From the NCBI GenBank assembly GCA_016927855.1, contig JAFGLV010000135.1, forward strand, positions 1 to 46,349: a stretch of 46,349 nt of DNA, read 5' to 3'. Position 1 is the first letter of the stretch, and every line of letters starts with the position of its first letter. This DNA is from Sedimentisphaerales bacterium. Its GTDB lineage: Bacteria > Planctomycetota > Phycisphaerae > Sedimentisphaerales > Anaerobacaceae. Shown piece after piece: positions 37,448 to 46,218 of this stretch. The notes below the pieces were generated by a model that saw only the letters and a list, made by a program, of their open reading frames with translations, did not search any database and was not told the origin of the DNA. A program made the position numbers and the translations under genes.

Positions 37448-39796
37448 ATGAGGACAATGCTGTCGGTGTTACTAGGGTGCTCGCTCCTGACGGGCCCGGC
37501 CCAGGCGGAAGACGCCGTCGTCTTCGCCGATCCCAACCTCAAGGAGCTGGTGGAGCGCGAACTGTGGCTGGAGGACCCGACTCCGACGGACATGCTGCAA
37601 CTGACCAGCCTCAGCGCGGAGAACAGCGGCATAAGGGACCTCGCGGGACTTGAATACGGCACCAACCTCCAGATGCTGGTGATTCGGTGGAACCAGATCA
37701 GCGATCTGGGTCCCATCGCCGGGCTGACGAACCTGCGACATCTTGACGCGCACGCCAACGGCAACATCCGAGACCTCTCTCCGCTGGCCGGACTGGTCAA
37801 TCTGGAGACCTTGATCGTTCGCATCAACGATATCAGTGACATCTCCCCGCTGGCGGGACTGGCCTGCCTGCAGGAACTCCAGATTCAGTGCAACAGCATT
37901 GCGGACATCTCGCCGCTGGCGGGATTGACCGAACTGGAAAGCCTGGAGCTGAGCCAGAACCGGATCAGTGACATCTCAGCGCTGGCGAGCTTACCCAACC
38001 TCCACAACGCCGTGCTCCGGTTCAACTGCATCAGTGACATTTCGCCCTTGTCCGGCCTGACCGGCCTGCAAGAGCTGCACCTCCAGGCCAATTCCATCAG
38101 CGACGTGTCGGGCCTGGCCGGCCTGACGGGTCTGCGGAGCCTGAATCTGGCCGATAATGGCATTAGCGACATCTCGCCTCTGCTGGCGCTGACGAACCTG
38201 GACTCGCTCGATCTGGAAGGCAATTTCGACCTGAACGAGGAGGCCTACCGGCAGGATTTGTGGACGATCTACGATAATGGCGTCAGCCTGAGATACTCGC
38301 CCAGCCGGGCGCGACCGGCCGGCGTCTTCGCCTCGCAGGGCACGTGCCGGGACAGGATCGAGGTCTCGTGGAGCGAGGTGCATCACGGTCCCCTCTACCT
38401 GAGCTACTACCGGGTCTACCGCGCCGCTTCCGCAAGCGGCACTGCGATACCGGTCGGCGGGTGGCAGAGATCGCTCCGATTCGACGACCTGACCGCAGAA
38501 CCTGACATCGAGTACTACTACCGGGTCAGAGCCGCCACCTCGGACCAGGGCGCCAACGCCAGCGATTTCGGCGAGGTGGCGACCGGCTGGCTGTCACGTC
38601 AACCGGCGCTGGTGCTCACTTCGACCGCCGGCGGGTCCGTGGTTGTCCCGGGAGAAGGCGTGTTCCCCTCGAACATGACCCGGACCCTGGTCGTTCGCGC
38701 CGAATCCGTCGATGCGCACCTCTACACTTTCCAACGCTGGTCGGGCAGCGCCGTTGACGCGGGCAGGGTCAGCGATCCCGCCGGCGCGTCGGTGACGGTC
38801 CTCGTCGACGGCAGCTATACGCTCAAAGCGCACTTCCTCGCTCGCATGGATCTGCTGTGGGTCGATGACGACGCTCCCGGCGATCCCGAGCCAGGTGACC
38901 CGGACGGCAGCGACCCGCAGGAGGATGGAACCGCTGCACACCCGCTCGACGACGTACAGGAGGCCATCGAAGTGGCGCCTGAGGGTGCGACGGTAGCGGT
39001 TCTTCCAGGGACCTACCGCGGGCCGATCCGCCTGTTGGGCAAGGGCGTTGAACTGACCGGGTACGATCCCGAAGGGAAAGCGATGCCGGTCATCGACAGC
39101 GCGGGGACGGGACCGGTCGTCCGTTTCACCGACGGCGAGAGCCCCAACTGCAAGCTGATCGGGTTCGTCCTCACCGGCGGACGCAGCCCATCGGCCGGAG
39201 CCATTGCGTGCGCCGGCAGCAGCCCCGTCATCGCCAACTGCTTGATTGTGGGCAACCGTGCGATCGACGCTCAGGGCGCGATCGTATGCAGCCAGCAGAG
39301 CCACCCGGCATTGGTCAATTCCACGATAGCCGATAACGTCGGCGACGCGGTGCGGCTCGTGGACAGTCACATGGTGCTGACCAGCTCAATCGTATGGGCA
39401 AACGCACCGGGACCGATCGTCCTGAACGGCCAGAGCGGCCTGGCGCTGACGTATAGCAACGTCTCAGGTGGATGGCCGGACCTGGGCAATATCGACGCCG
39501 ACCCGTTGTTCGCTCGGCGCGGCTACTGGGCCGATCCGGCCAATCCGCAAGTGCCTGCCGGACCGGACGATGCGGACGCTGTCTGGATGGCCGGTGATTA
39601 CCGCTTAAAGTCGCAGGCGGGCCGCTGGGACCCGCGCGCCGCCGCCTGGGTGCGAGACAACGTCACGAGCCCATGCATCGACGCCGGCAGCCCAACCGAT
39701 CCCGTCGGGCTGGAGCCGCCCCCTCATGGCGGCGTCATCAACATGGGTGCCTACGGTGGGACCGCCGGAGCGAGCAAATCCGCGGTGAACCCTTGA
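37448..39796 (+). CDS. Secreted LRR / fibronectin-like / InlB-repeat / beta-helix protein, paralogue 3
   Basis: Paralogue of 782 residues, start after GGAGGA. Signal peptide 1-20. The longest LRR block of the group (about nine repeats, 55-275) contains near-identical ISDISPLAGL units. A fibronectin-III-like domain (about 290-385; GTCRDRIEVSWSEV, YLSYYRVYRA) replaces one InlB repeat. One InlB repeat (about 392-475, with AVDAGRVSDP as in the giant protein) and the beta-helix module (about 480-782) follow. It lacks the promoter seen before paralogues 1, 2 and 4, so it may depend on read-through from paralogue 2. It shares the fibronectin-like layout with paralogue 4. Confidence 0.87.
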   Translation: MRTMLSVLLGCSLLTGPAQAEDAVVFADPNLKELVERELWLEDPTPTDMLQLTSLSAENSGIRDLAGLEYGTNLQMLVIRWNQISDLGPIAGLTNLRHLDAHANGNIRDLSPLAGLVNLETLIVRINDISDISPLAGLACLQELQIQCNSIADISPLAGLTELESLELSQNRISDISALASLPNLHNAVLRFNCISDISPLSGLTGLQELHLQANSISDVSGLAGLTGLRSLNLADNGISDISPLLALTNLDSLDLEGNFDLNEEAYRQDLWTIYDNGVSLRYSPSRARPAGVFASQGTCRDRIEVSWSEVHHGPLYLSYYRVYRAASASGTAIPVGGWQRSLRFDDLTAEPDIEYYYRVRAATSDQGANASDFGEVATGWLSRQPALVLTSTAGGSVVVPGEGVFPSNMTRTLVVRAESVDAHLYTFQRWSGSAVDAGRVSDPAGASVTVLVDGSYTLKAHFLARMDLLWVDDDAPGDPEPGDPDGSDPQEDGTAAHPLDDVQEAIEVAPEGATVAVLPGTYRGPIRLLGKGVELTGYDPEGKAMPVIDSAGTGPVVRFTDGESPNCKLIGFVLTGGRSPSAGAIACAGSSPVIANCLIVGNRAIDAQGAIVCSQQSHPALVNSTIADNVGDAVRLVDSHMVLTSSIVWANAPGPIVLNGQSGLALTYSNVSGGWPDLGNIDADPLFARRGYWADPANPQVPAGPDDADAVWMAGDYRLKSQAGRWDPRAAAWVRDNVTSPCIDAGSPTDPVGLEPPPHGGVINMGAYGGTAGASKSAVNP

Positions 39797-39820
39797 ATTT
39801 CGCGAAAAATCTGGTATCAT
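39793..39820 (+). promoter_or_regulatory. Promoter of paralogue 4, overlapping the stop codon of paralogue 3
   Basis: TTGAAT (39793-39798) contains the TGA stop (39794-39796). TATCAT follows after 16 bases. The flanking CCTTGA-TCGCG pattern matches the promoter at 35142. Confidence 0.6.
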
Positions 39821-39895
39821 GAAGTTTTTGCGGTTGTGCCATCCTTGGGCGGGTTCACGGATCGTTCCGGGATGTCAGCTAAGGAGGAGGAAGGT

Positions 39896-42391
39896 ATGAA
39901 GCGCGTGTTGTTTGCGCTGACGTTGGCATTATGCCTGGGCAGTCTCGCGTGGGCCCAAGAAGGTCCGGGTGAAGATCCGAACGCAGGGGTGCCGATCCCA
40001 CAGGACCCGAACGCAGGCGTCCCGATGCCCGAAGACCCGAACACAGAGTATCCCCCGCCGGAAGACCCGAACGCGGAGGAGCCGGTCCCCGAAGCGCCGG
40101 TCTACGAAGGTTCCGTATACTTCGAGGACGCCACACTGAAAGAGATCGTGGAGCAGGAGCTGTGGGTGTGGGACCCCACCCCCACAGACATGCTGGGCCT
40201 GACCAGTGTGAGGGCGGCCTCCCACGGCCTCTTTAGCCTGACGGGTCTGGAGTACGCGGCGAACCTGTCCGAGTTGGACGTGCCGTTCAACGACATCAGT
40301 GACCTTTCCCCTCTGGCTGGCCTGACGGAGCTCGATAGCATCGTCATCAACAACAACCAGATCGGCGACGTCTCGGCGCTGTCCGGGCTGACCAAACTGA
40401 CGCACCTGGACGTCCATGACAACCAGATCAGTAGCATCTCCGCGCTGTCCGGCCTGACCAACCTTCAGACCCTGGTCATTCGCCTCAACCCCATCAGCGA
40501 TCTGGGGCCGATGTCGGAAATGAGCGATCTGAGGGACCTGGACGTCCACCTGGCCGAGGTCAGCGATGTTTCACCGTTGTCGGGCCTGACCAATCTCGAG
40601 CGGCTGGTTCTCCAATTCAACCAGATCAGCGACGTTTCCCCCCTGGCCGGCTTGACCGAGCTGCGCGAGTTGAACCTGCGTTACAACGAGATCAGTGATG
40701 TCTCTCCTCTGGCCGGCTTGTCCAATCTGCAGAACCTCGATCTCAGCTCGAATCAACTCAGTGACATCGCGCCTTTGGCGGAGATGGCGGGCCTGCAACA
40801 ACTGAATTTGGAGGGCAACCTCGATCTGAACCAGGACGCCTACCGCTCTCATCTGTACACCATCGTGAGCAACGGCACCGACGTGCGGTATTCCCTGCAC
40901 GCCGGCGTGCCCACCGGCGTCGTCGCCGACGATCATACCGCGCAAGGCTGGGTCGAGGTGACCTGGAACGAGGTCCACCAGGGGCCGCACTACGACGTGT
41001 ATTACCGCGTCTACCGCAGCATTCCGCCGGCGGACGAGAAAGAGCCCGTCAGCGAGTGGCAAACCTCGCGGAGCTTCACGGATACGAGTGTCGAGCCGGG
41101 CGCCAGGTACGCCTACTGGGTCAGATCGGCCACCTCCGACGAGGGTGACAACCTCAGCGACTACGGCGGCCCGTCCGACATGTCGGCGCCGGGTTTGCCG
41201 GTACTGACGCTGTCCTCGACGGCAGGAGGCTCGGTGACCGTGCCGGGAGAAGGGTCCTTCCCAGTGGATAGGCGGAGCGTCACCGTCGCGGCCAGACCCA
41301 GCGATCCGAGCCTGTTCTATTTCGCCGGCTGGACGGGCACGGCCGTCGACGCGGGCAAGGTCTCGCATCCCGGCCAGTCGAACACCCTGGTCACCGTCGA
41401 TGCCGACTGTACGCTACAGGCCCATTTCGCGACCTTCATGGACGTGCTCTACGTCGACGACGATGCCCCGAGTGATCCCGGTGCGAAGCTCGCCAGCCGG
41501 AGCGATCCGCAGGAAAACGGCACGGCCCTGCACCCCTTCGATAGCATCCAGGAGGCCATCGAGGTCGCGACCAAGGGCACGACCGTTGTCGTCCGTCCCG
41601 GCGTCTACCGCGAGAACCTCGATCTGCTCGGTAAGAACGTGCACCTGAACGGTTTCGACCCGGACGGGGCGCCCACCGCCGTCATCGAGGGCGCCGTCAG
41701 CGGGCCGGTCCTTAGCTTCACGCGCGGCGAAGATCCCAACTGCCTGTTGACTGGCTTCGTGATCAGCACCGGCAGAAGCCAGCAAGCCGGCGCCGTCCTC
41801 TGTCTGCAAAGCAGCCCGACTTTCGTTAGTTGCCTGATCGTCGGCAACCGCGCCGGCGGCAGCCAGGGAGCGGCCATCTACTGCCAGGACAGCCAGGCCT
41901 GGTTCGACAACTGCACCATTGCCGACAACGTTGGTGGCGGGCTGGGCGGCGCTCTCGTGCTGGACGACAGCAACGTGACGTTGCGCAACTCGATCGTGTG
42001 GGACAACACGCCGAGCCAGATCGTGCTGGAAGGTGACAGCCGACCGTCGATCAACTACTGCGCCGTAGCCGGCGGCTGGCTCGACGTCGGCAACATCGAG
42101 ACCAACCCCCTCTTCGCCCATCCCGGCCACTGGGCCGACCCGGACCGCCCCAAGACGGCGGTTGACCCGAGCCGGCTCGATGCGGTCTGGGTGGCCGGTG
42201 ACTACCATTTGAAGTCCCGCGCCGGCCGCTGGGAACCACTGACGCAGAGCTGGGTGCAGGACGTCGTCACCAGTCCCTGCATCGATGCGGGCGACCCTAC
42301 CGTGCCGGTGGGCGCCGAGCCGGCCCCTCACGGCGGTGTCATCAACCTGGGCGCCTATGGCGGAACGACCCAGGCCAGCTTAGGGCAATAG
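39896..42391 (+). CDS. Secreted LRR / fibronectin-like / InlB-repeat / beta-helix protein, paralogue 4, with DPN-rich N-terminal repeats
   Basis: Paralogue of 831 residues. ATG 39896 is chosen over an upstream in-frame ATG because GGAGGAAGG precedes it directly and a signal peptide (1-21) follows. Residues 26-68 hold four degenerate Pro/Asp units (DPNAGVPIPQ, DPNAGVPMPE, DPNTEYPPPE, DPNAEEPVPE), a flexible acidic linker absent from the other paralogues. The rest is the shared N-cap, about ten LRRs (95-335), a fibronectin-III-like domain (about 345-450), one InlB repeat (455-538) and the beta-helix module (540-831). The secreted ATP-grasp gene starts 3 nt after its stop, so the two are probably translationally coupled. 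Confidence 0.87.
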   Translation: MKRVLFALTLALCLGSLAWAQEGPGEDPNAGVPIPQDPNAGVPMPEDPNTEYPPPEDPNAEEPVPEAPVYEGSVYFEDATLKEIVEQELWVWDPTPTDMLGLTSVRAASHGLFSLTGLEYAANLSELDVPFNDISDLSPLAGLTELDSIVINNNQIGDVSALSGLTKLTHLDVHDNQISSISALSGLTNLQTLVIRLNPISDLGPMSEMSDLRDLDVHLAEVSDVSPLSGLTNLERLVLQFNQISDVSPLAGLTELRELNLRYNEISDVSPLAGLSNLQNLDLSSNQLSDIAPLAEMAGLQQLNLEGNLDLNQDAYRSHLYTIVSNGTDVRYSLHAGVPTGVVADDHTAQGWVEVTWNEVHQGPHYDVYYRVYRSIPPADEKEPVSEWQTSRSFTDTSVEPGARYAYWVRSATSDEGDNLSDYGGPSDMSAPGLPVLTLSSTAGGSVTVPGEGSFPVDRRSVTVAARPSDPSLFYFAGWTGTAVDAGKVSHPGQSNTLVTVDADCTLQAHFATFMDVLYVDDDAPSDPGAKLASRSDPQENGTALHPFDSIQEAIEVATKGTTVVVRPGVYRENLDLLGKNVHLNGFDPDGAPTAVIEGAVSGPVLSFTRGEDPNCLLTGFVISTGRSQQAGAVLCLQSSPTFVSCLIVGNRAGGSQGAAIYCQDSQAWFDNCTIADNVGGGLGGALVLDDSNVTLRNSIVWDNTPSQIVLEGDSRPSINYCAVAGGWLDVGNIETNPLFAHPGHWADPDRPKTAVDPSRLDAVWVAGDYHLKSRAGRWEPLTQSWVQDVVTSPCIDAGDPTVPVGAEPAPHGGVINLGAYGGTTQASLGQ

Positions 42392-42394
42392 CAC

Positions 42395-45300
42395 ATGAAC
42401 CCCACCCCTTGGCCAGAGACGTTAGCAAGAGCGATGCAGACCGTGCTGCTGGCGGCGCTGTGTCCCGTCCTCGCCTTTGGCCAACCCATTAGCCCGTCGG
42501 CCTATTGGAAGAACCAGGTTACCTTCCCCGACGATCCGTTCTGCGCGCGTGGCATTTCCAAGGACAGCGCCCGCTGGGTGAAGTTCACCCTCCTGTTGGC
42601 ACCTTACGACCCGAACGTGGTCTACTTCCAGGACAGCCGCAAGTACGTCTTCCACTACAACTTCGCGGTCGAGAACCTCGACCCGTTCGCCGGCATGACC
42701 AGCCAGCAGTTCAACGCGGTCACGCTGTCGGCCCAGAACCAGCAGGCGATCCTGGGCACCGTCGTGCTGCCGCCGTTGGGCGAGCCGGGGAAGGCCAAGT
42801 TCCAGCAATACGGCATCCAGTTCGTCCGCCAGGAGCCCTACAGCCGCGAGCAGATCCGCGACATGTTCGAGCTGGTCAAAGCCCGGATCGCGGCGCCGCC
42901 CGACGTGGAGGCCTTCTACTTCCCGACTTTCGAGCAGCAGGCGGTCGCGCAGACTCATCGCGACTGGTTCGAGGCGCAGGGCATCCCGCTGGGCTCGACG
43001 GGGCAATGGGCGGAAGGCAACGTCTGCTACTCGCAAGGCTGGGCGCTGGGCACGCTGAAATTCATCCCGGCCGGCAGCGTCGACGCCGCCTACCAGAGCG
43101 GTCTGCTCGGTCCTCAGGACATCCTGCTGACCGACGGCATCCCCGCGGAGCTGCCCTTCGTGGCCGGCATCGTCTCGCTGGTCCCGTCCACGCCCAACTC
43201 GCACGTCGCGATCCTCGCGCGCACACAAACGGTGCCCTTCGTGTATTTGGCGCTGCCGGGCGACGCCGACCGCGCCCAAGAACTGGTGGGACACCGCATC
43301 GTGTTCAGCGCCTACGACGACGGCTACGGCGGGTGCGACACCAGGCTGATCGACACGGAGGGCCTCCTCGACGAGCCTCTGGCGGCTGAGATTCTCAAGC
43401 TCAAGCTGCCCAAACCTCTGGCGATCGAACCGATAGCGCCGTACGGCGCACTGGGCCTATCGACCGAGGGTCTGCTGCCCGGCGACGTGCAGTACGTCGG
43501 CGGCAAAGCGGCGAATTTCGGCATCCTGAGAGAAGCAATTCCCGAGAGCAGTCCACAAGCTATCGGTCTGACGTTCGACCTGTGGACCGCGTTTCTCGAT
43601 CAACCGTTCAGCGCGATGAACGAGCGTCTGGAGCTAGCCCCGGGTGAGCGCATCCTATTCTGGGCTGACGAAGACGAAAGTCAGGGACCAACCCACGCCG
43701 GCATCAAGCTGAGCAAGGATGGCGAGTATATTGCACTCTACGCCGCCGACGGCACGACCGTGATCGACTCGATTACCTTCGGTCTCCAGCAGACCGATGT
43801 CTCCTATGGGCGCGGCCCCGACGGCGGTGACGCGGGGCAGTCCTTGGCGCCAACGCCGGGCCGGGCCAACACCGCCGACGCGCCGGTCGCCGGGAACGGC
43901 CTGGTCATCAACGAATTCATGGCTGACAACGAAACGACGATCGAGGACCCCAACGAGCCGGGAGAGTATCCTGATTGGATCGAGCTGTACAACGCTTCGA
44001 ACGAAACCATCACGCTCAACGGCCTGTACCTGACGGACAGGCTCGACAATCCCACCAAGTGGCGCATCGCGCCGTTCATCGCGGGACCAACGCTGCGCGA
44101 CCAGATCGCACTGCTCTTGGCGCCGCACCAGACGTATCCGCCCTCCGACATGCAGCGTCTCTCAGCGGACCTCGCCTCTATCCGCAGCCTGTTCACAACC
44201 GCACAAGTGACCGATTTCGGCGACGATCTGCGTGCGGCGGTCCTCGACGTGCTGACGACGCCGGAATACGGCTTCGATCCGAACGCGCCGCTGCGCTTCC
44301 GCAGCTCGACCAACGTCGAGGACAGCGAGGACTACACCGGTGCCGGCCTCTACGACAGCTTCAGCGGTTGCCTGGCCGACGACCTCGACGACGACAACGA
44401 CGGTCCCAGCGCGTGCGACCCGAACCGCGACTCCGAGCGCAGCGTCTTCGACGCGATTCGCCAGGTCTTCGCCAGCTTCTTCAACGACAACGCCTACCTG
44501 GAACGGCTCCGTCGTAGCGTCGATGAGAGCCAGGTCGGCATGGCGGTCCTGGTCCATCACGCCTTCCCGGACGACCTGGAGCTGGCCAACGGCGTCGCGA
44601 CGGTCGAGATCAGAGACGACGGCGGCAACAGCACGATCACGCTCGTCACGCAACAGGGCGCCGTCTCGGTGACCAACCCCGCCGACGCATCGACGCCGGA
44701 GGAAGTGGTCGTGACCATCCTGCCCTCGGGCAGCATCGTGCCGCCTCGCCTGATGCGCTCGTCCAGCCTCATCCCACTGGGCGGGACCGTCATGACCTGG
44801 CGCGCCGACTACACGACGCTGACCAACCTGCTGCTGCGCGTCAGCGACACCTTCCGAGAGACGACCGGCAAGACCGCCTATACGCTCGACCTCGAATACA
44901 AGAAGGTCGCTCCCGGCTGGGTACAGACGCAAGATTTTGCGTCTCTACCCGCCGGCGGGATCGTCGTCAAACAGGTCCGCGAGGTGCCTTCGCCGGACCG
45001 CACGCCCAGCATCGTGCCGTTCCTGATCGACGTGCCGTTGGAGCTGGAGGTCTATTCCGGCGAGTTCGAGCTGCTCGGTCCGACCGACGCTTTTGCCGAC
45101 CACCGTCTCAAGTCGCGCTGGCGGCTGACGGCACGCAACATGACGCTGGACCCGAACGCCTTGAGCGAGGGCTTGTTCACCGCGATTCACCTGGAGTACC
45201 TCGATGAGGACCGGGTCGGGACTGTCGACGAGGTGCTGAGCTTTCTGCCATCGGCGTCGCACGCGTTCGACACCGGCGCGACTCTCGACACCTGGCGGCT

Positions 45301-45943
45301 AACCGATCTGGACAACCCGCGTGACTACCACTTGCGCGCGACGGAGATCCCGACGGCGGTCTCGGCCGCACAGAACCCGATCTTCATACCCTCGGACCTG
45401 GGCAGCTACGCGTTCAACCTGCCTTACAAGTGCCTGACGCTCGACGTCGAATACGACGATCCCGTCTCCTCGTGGCATCAGCAGCTTTGGGCAACGGACC
45501 TGCCGTCGGGCCTGCGCACGACGACGAAGAACCGCGTGTACTTGTGGTCGCCACCGGGTCCGGAACCGGACGACGTCTTCCGCGAGCGAGTCTTCTGTGC
45601 CGACGGCATTACGATCAGGACGTCGTTCTACCATCCCCCGGCGCCCGAGGGCTATCCGAACTGGACCGCGCACACCGCGCCGCTGAAGCGCTGGGACCGC
45701 ACGATCATCGAGGGCCTGACGTCCGAACCGATCGTCCTGGAAGGCTACTACTCGCAAACCTATCGGCCGGAGCATCACAACCTGATCGAGACGTTTCTCT
45801 TCGAACCGCGCCTGGAACCAGGCCTGCCCGCGACGACACTGGCTGAGCTGGAGGCCTCGAACATCCGCCTGATCCACCTGACCCTGGACAATCAACCCGG
45901 CGGCACCGCCTCCAGCCTGACCACCTATGGCTTCGACAACTGA
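42395..45943 (+). CDS. Secreted PEP/pyruvate-binding (dikinase-like) protein: swivel-His domain, ATP-grasp-like domain split by a permuted lamin-tail domain
   Basis: The 1182-residue product has a signal peptide (Met14 to about 30, AFGQ). After an unassigned N-domain (35-235), residues 240-305 form a PEP-utilising swivelling domain with the phosphohistidine H270 in TPNSHVAILA. Residues 365-400 open a PPDK-like ATP-grasp (VGGKAANFG, K371). It resumes at 560 and shows LRFRSSTNVEDSEDYTGAGLYDSFSG (R634/R636 region), VLVHHAFP and VVKQVREV. Between them, 409-557 is a lamin-tail domain in permuted order. PPDK and PEP synthase have ATP-grasp first, then His, then a PEP barrel. Here the order is reversed and the barrel is missing. 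The last 350 residues are beta-rich and unrecognised. Activity outside the cytoplasm, where ATP is scarce, is unexplained. Confidence 0.8.
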   Translation: MNPTPWPETLARAMQTVLLAALCPVLAFGQPISPSAYWKNQVTFPDDPFCARGISKDSARWVKFTLLLAPYDPNVVYFQDSRKYVFHYNFAVENLDPFAGMTSQQFNAVTLSAQNQQAILGTVVLPPLGEPGKAKFQQYGIQFVRQEPYSREQIRDMFELVKARIAAPPDVEAFYFPTFEQQAVAQTHRDWFEAQGIPLGSTGQWAEGNVCYSQGWALGTLKFIPAGSVDAAYQSGLLGPQDILLTDGIPAELPFVAGIVSLVPSTPNSHVAILARTQTVPFVYLALPGDADRAQELVGHRIVFSAYDDGYGGCDTRLIDTEGLLDEPLAAEILKLKLPKPLAIEPIAPYGALGLSTEGLLPGDVQYVGGKAANFGILREAIPESSPQAIGLTFDLWTAFLDQPFSAMNERLELAPGERILFWADEDESQGPTHAGIKLSKDGEYIALYAADGTTVIDSITFGLQQTDVSYGRGPDGGDAGQSLAPTPGRANTADAPVAGNGLVINEFMADNETTIEDPNEPGEYPDWIELYNASNETITLNGLYLTDRLDNPTKWRIAPFIAGPTLRDQIALLLAPHQTYPPSDMQRLSADLASIRSLFTTAQVTDFGDDLRAAVLDVLTTPEYGFDPNAPLRFRSSTNVEDSEDYTGAGLYDSFSGCLADDLDDDNDGPSACDPNRDSERSVFDAIRQVFASFFNDNAYLERLRRSVDESQVGMAVLVHHAFPDDLELANGVATVEIRDDGGNSTITLVTQQGAVSVTNPADASTPEEVVVTILPSGSIVPPRLMRSSSLIPLGGTVMTWRADYTTLTNLLLRVSDTFRETTGKTAYTLDLEYKKVAPGWVQTQDFASLPAGGIVVKQVREVPSPDRTPSIVPFLIDVPLELEVYSGEFELLGPTDAFADHRLKSRWRLTARNMTLDPNALSEGLFTAIHLEYLDEDRVGTVDEVLSFLPSASHAFDTGATLDTWRLTDLDNPRDYHLRATEIPTAVSAAQNPIFIPSDLGSYAFNLPYKCLTLDVEYDDPVSSWHQQLWATDLPSGLRTTTKNRVYLWSPPGPEPDDVFRERVFCADGITIRTSFYHPPAPEGYPNWTAHTAPLKRWDRTIIEGLTSEPIVLEGYYSQTYRPEHHNLIETFLFEPRLEPGLPATTLAELEASNIRLIHLTLDNQPGGTASSLTTYGFDN
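43604..44083 (+). other. In-frame 468-bp insertion (permuted lamin-tail domain) flanked by 12-bp direct repeats
   Basis: CCGTTCAGCGCG (43604-43615) and CCGTTCATCGCG (44072-44083) match at 11 of 12 bases and are offset by 468 bases, exactly 156 codons. Removing one copy with the DNA between gives FDLWTAFLDQPFIAGPTLRDQI, a continuous dikinase-type segment. The inserted part encodes first the C-terminal half of a lamin-tail domain (LAPGERILFWADEDESQGPTH to APTPGRAN), then its N-terminal half (LVINEFMADNETTIEDP to NPTKWRI). Confidence 0.65.
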
Positions 45944-45953
45944 CCTCCCAGTC

Positions 45954-46035
45954 GTGTCGCGGGCATCTTGCCCGCGCGTGGCGAGGGCCTCCGGCCCTCG
46001 TGGGTCGTGCGCCTGCGGCCCGCGGTGTCGCGGGC
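45954..46035. repeat. Divergent copy of the palindromic hairpin element
   Basis: Begins with the same left end (GTGTCGCGGGCATCTTGCCC) as the 98-bp element, followed by a GAGGGCC-tcc-GGCCCTC hairpin and a GTGTCGCGGGCA repeat of the left end near 46025. The right half differs from the full copies. Confidence 0.6.
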
Positions 46036-46043
46036 AAGGCCGC

Positions 46044-46099
46044 AGACCGTAGCCCGTGGCTCGTGGCCCGTGGCTCGTTACCCGTGGCTCGTGGTTCGT
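46044..46099. repeat. 7-bp tandem repeat, eight units (type 1)
   Basis: Eight consecutive 7-bp units of pattern NNCYCGT (for example GGCTCGT, GGCCCGT, TACCCGT) run directly into the 98-bp element. Confidence 0.8.
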
Positions 46100-46100
46100 C

Positions 46101-46198
46101 GTGTCGCGGGCATCTTGCCCGCGGGTGTCGAAGGCGTCTCGCCTTCGGATCGAGGGCAGGATGCCCTCGGCACGCGCGGGCGAGGACGCCCGCGACAC
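46101..46198. repeat. 98-bp palindromic multi-hairpin element, copy B
   Basis: Same length as the copy at 20031-20128, with six differences by eye. The ends GTGTCGCGGGC and GCCCGCGACAC are perfect 11-bp inverted repeats, and internal hairpins GAAGGCG/CGCCTTC and GAGGGCA/TGCCCTC are conserved. Confidence 0.85.
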
Positions 46199-46218
46199 CT
46201 CACGGAGCACGCATCACC

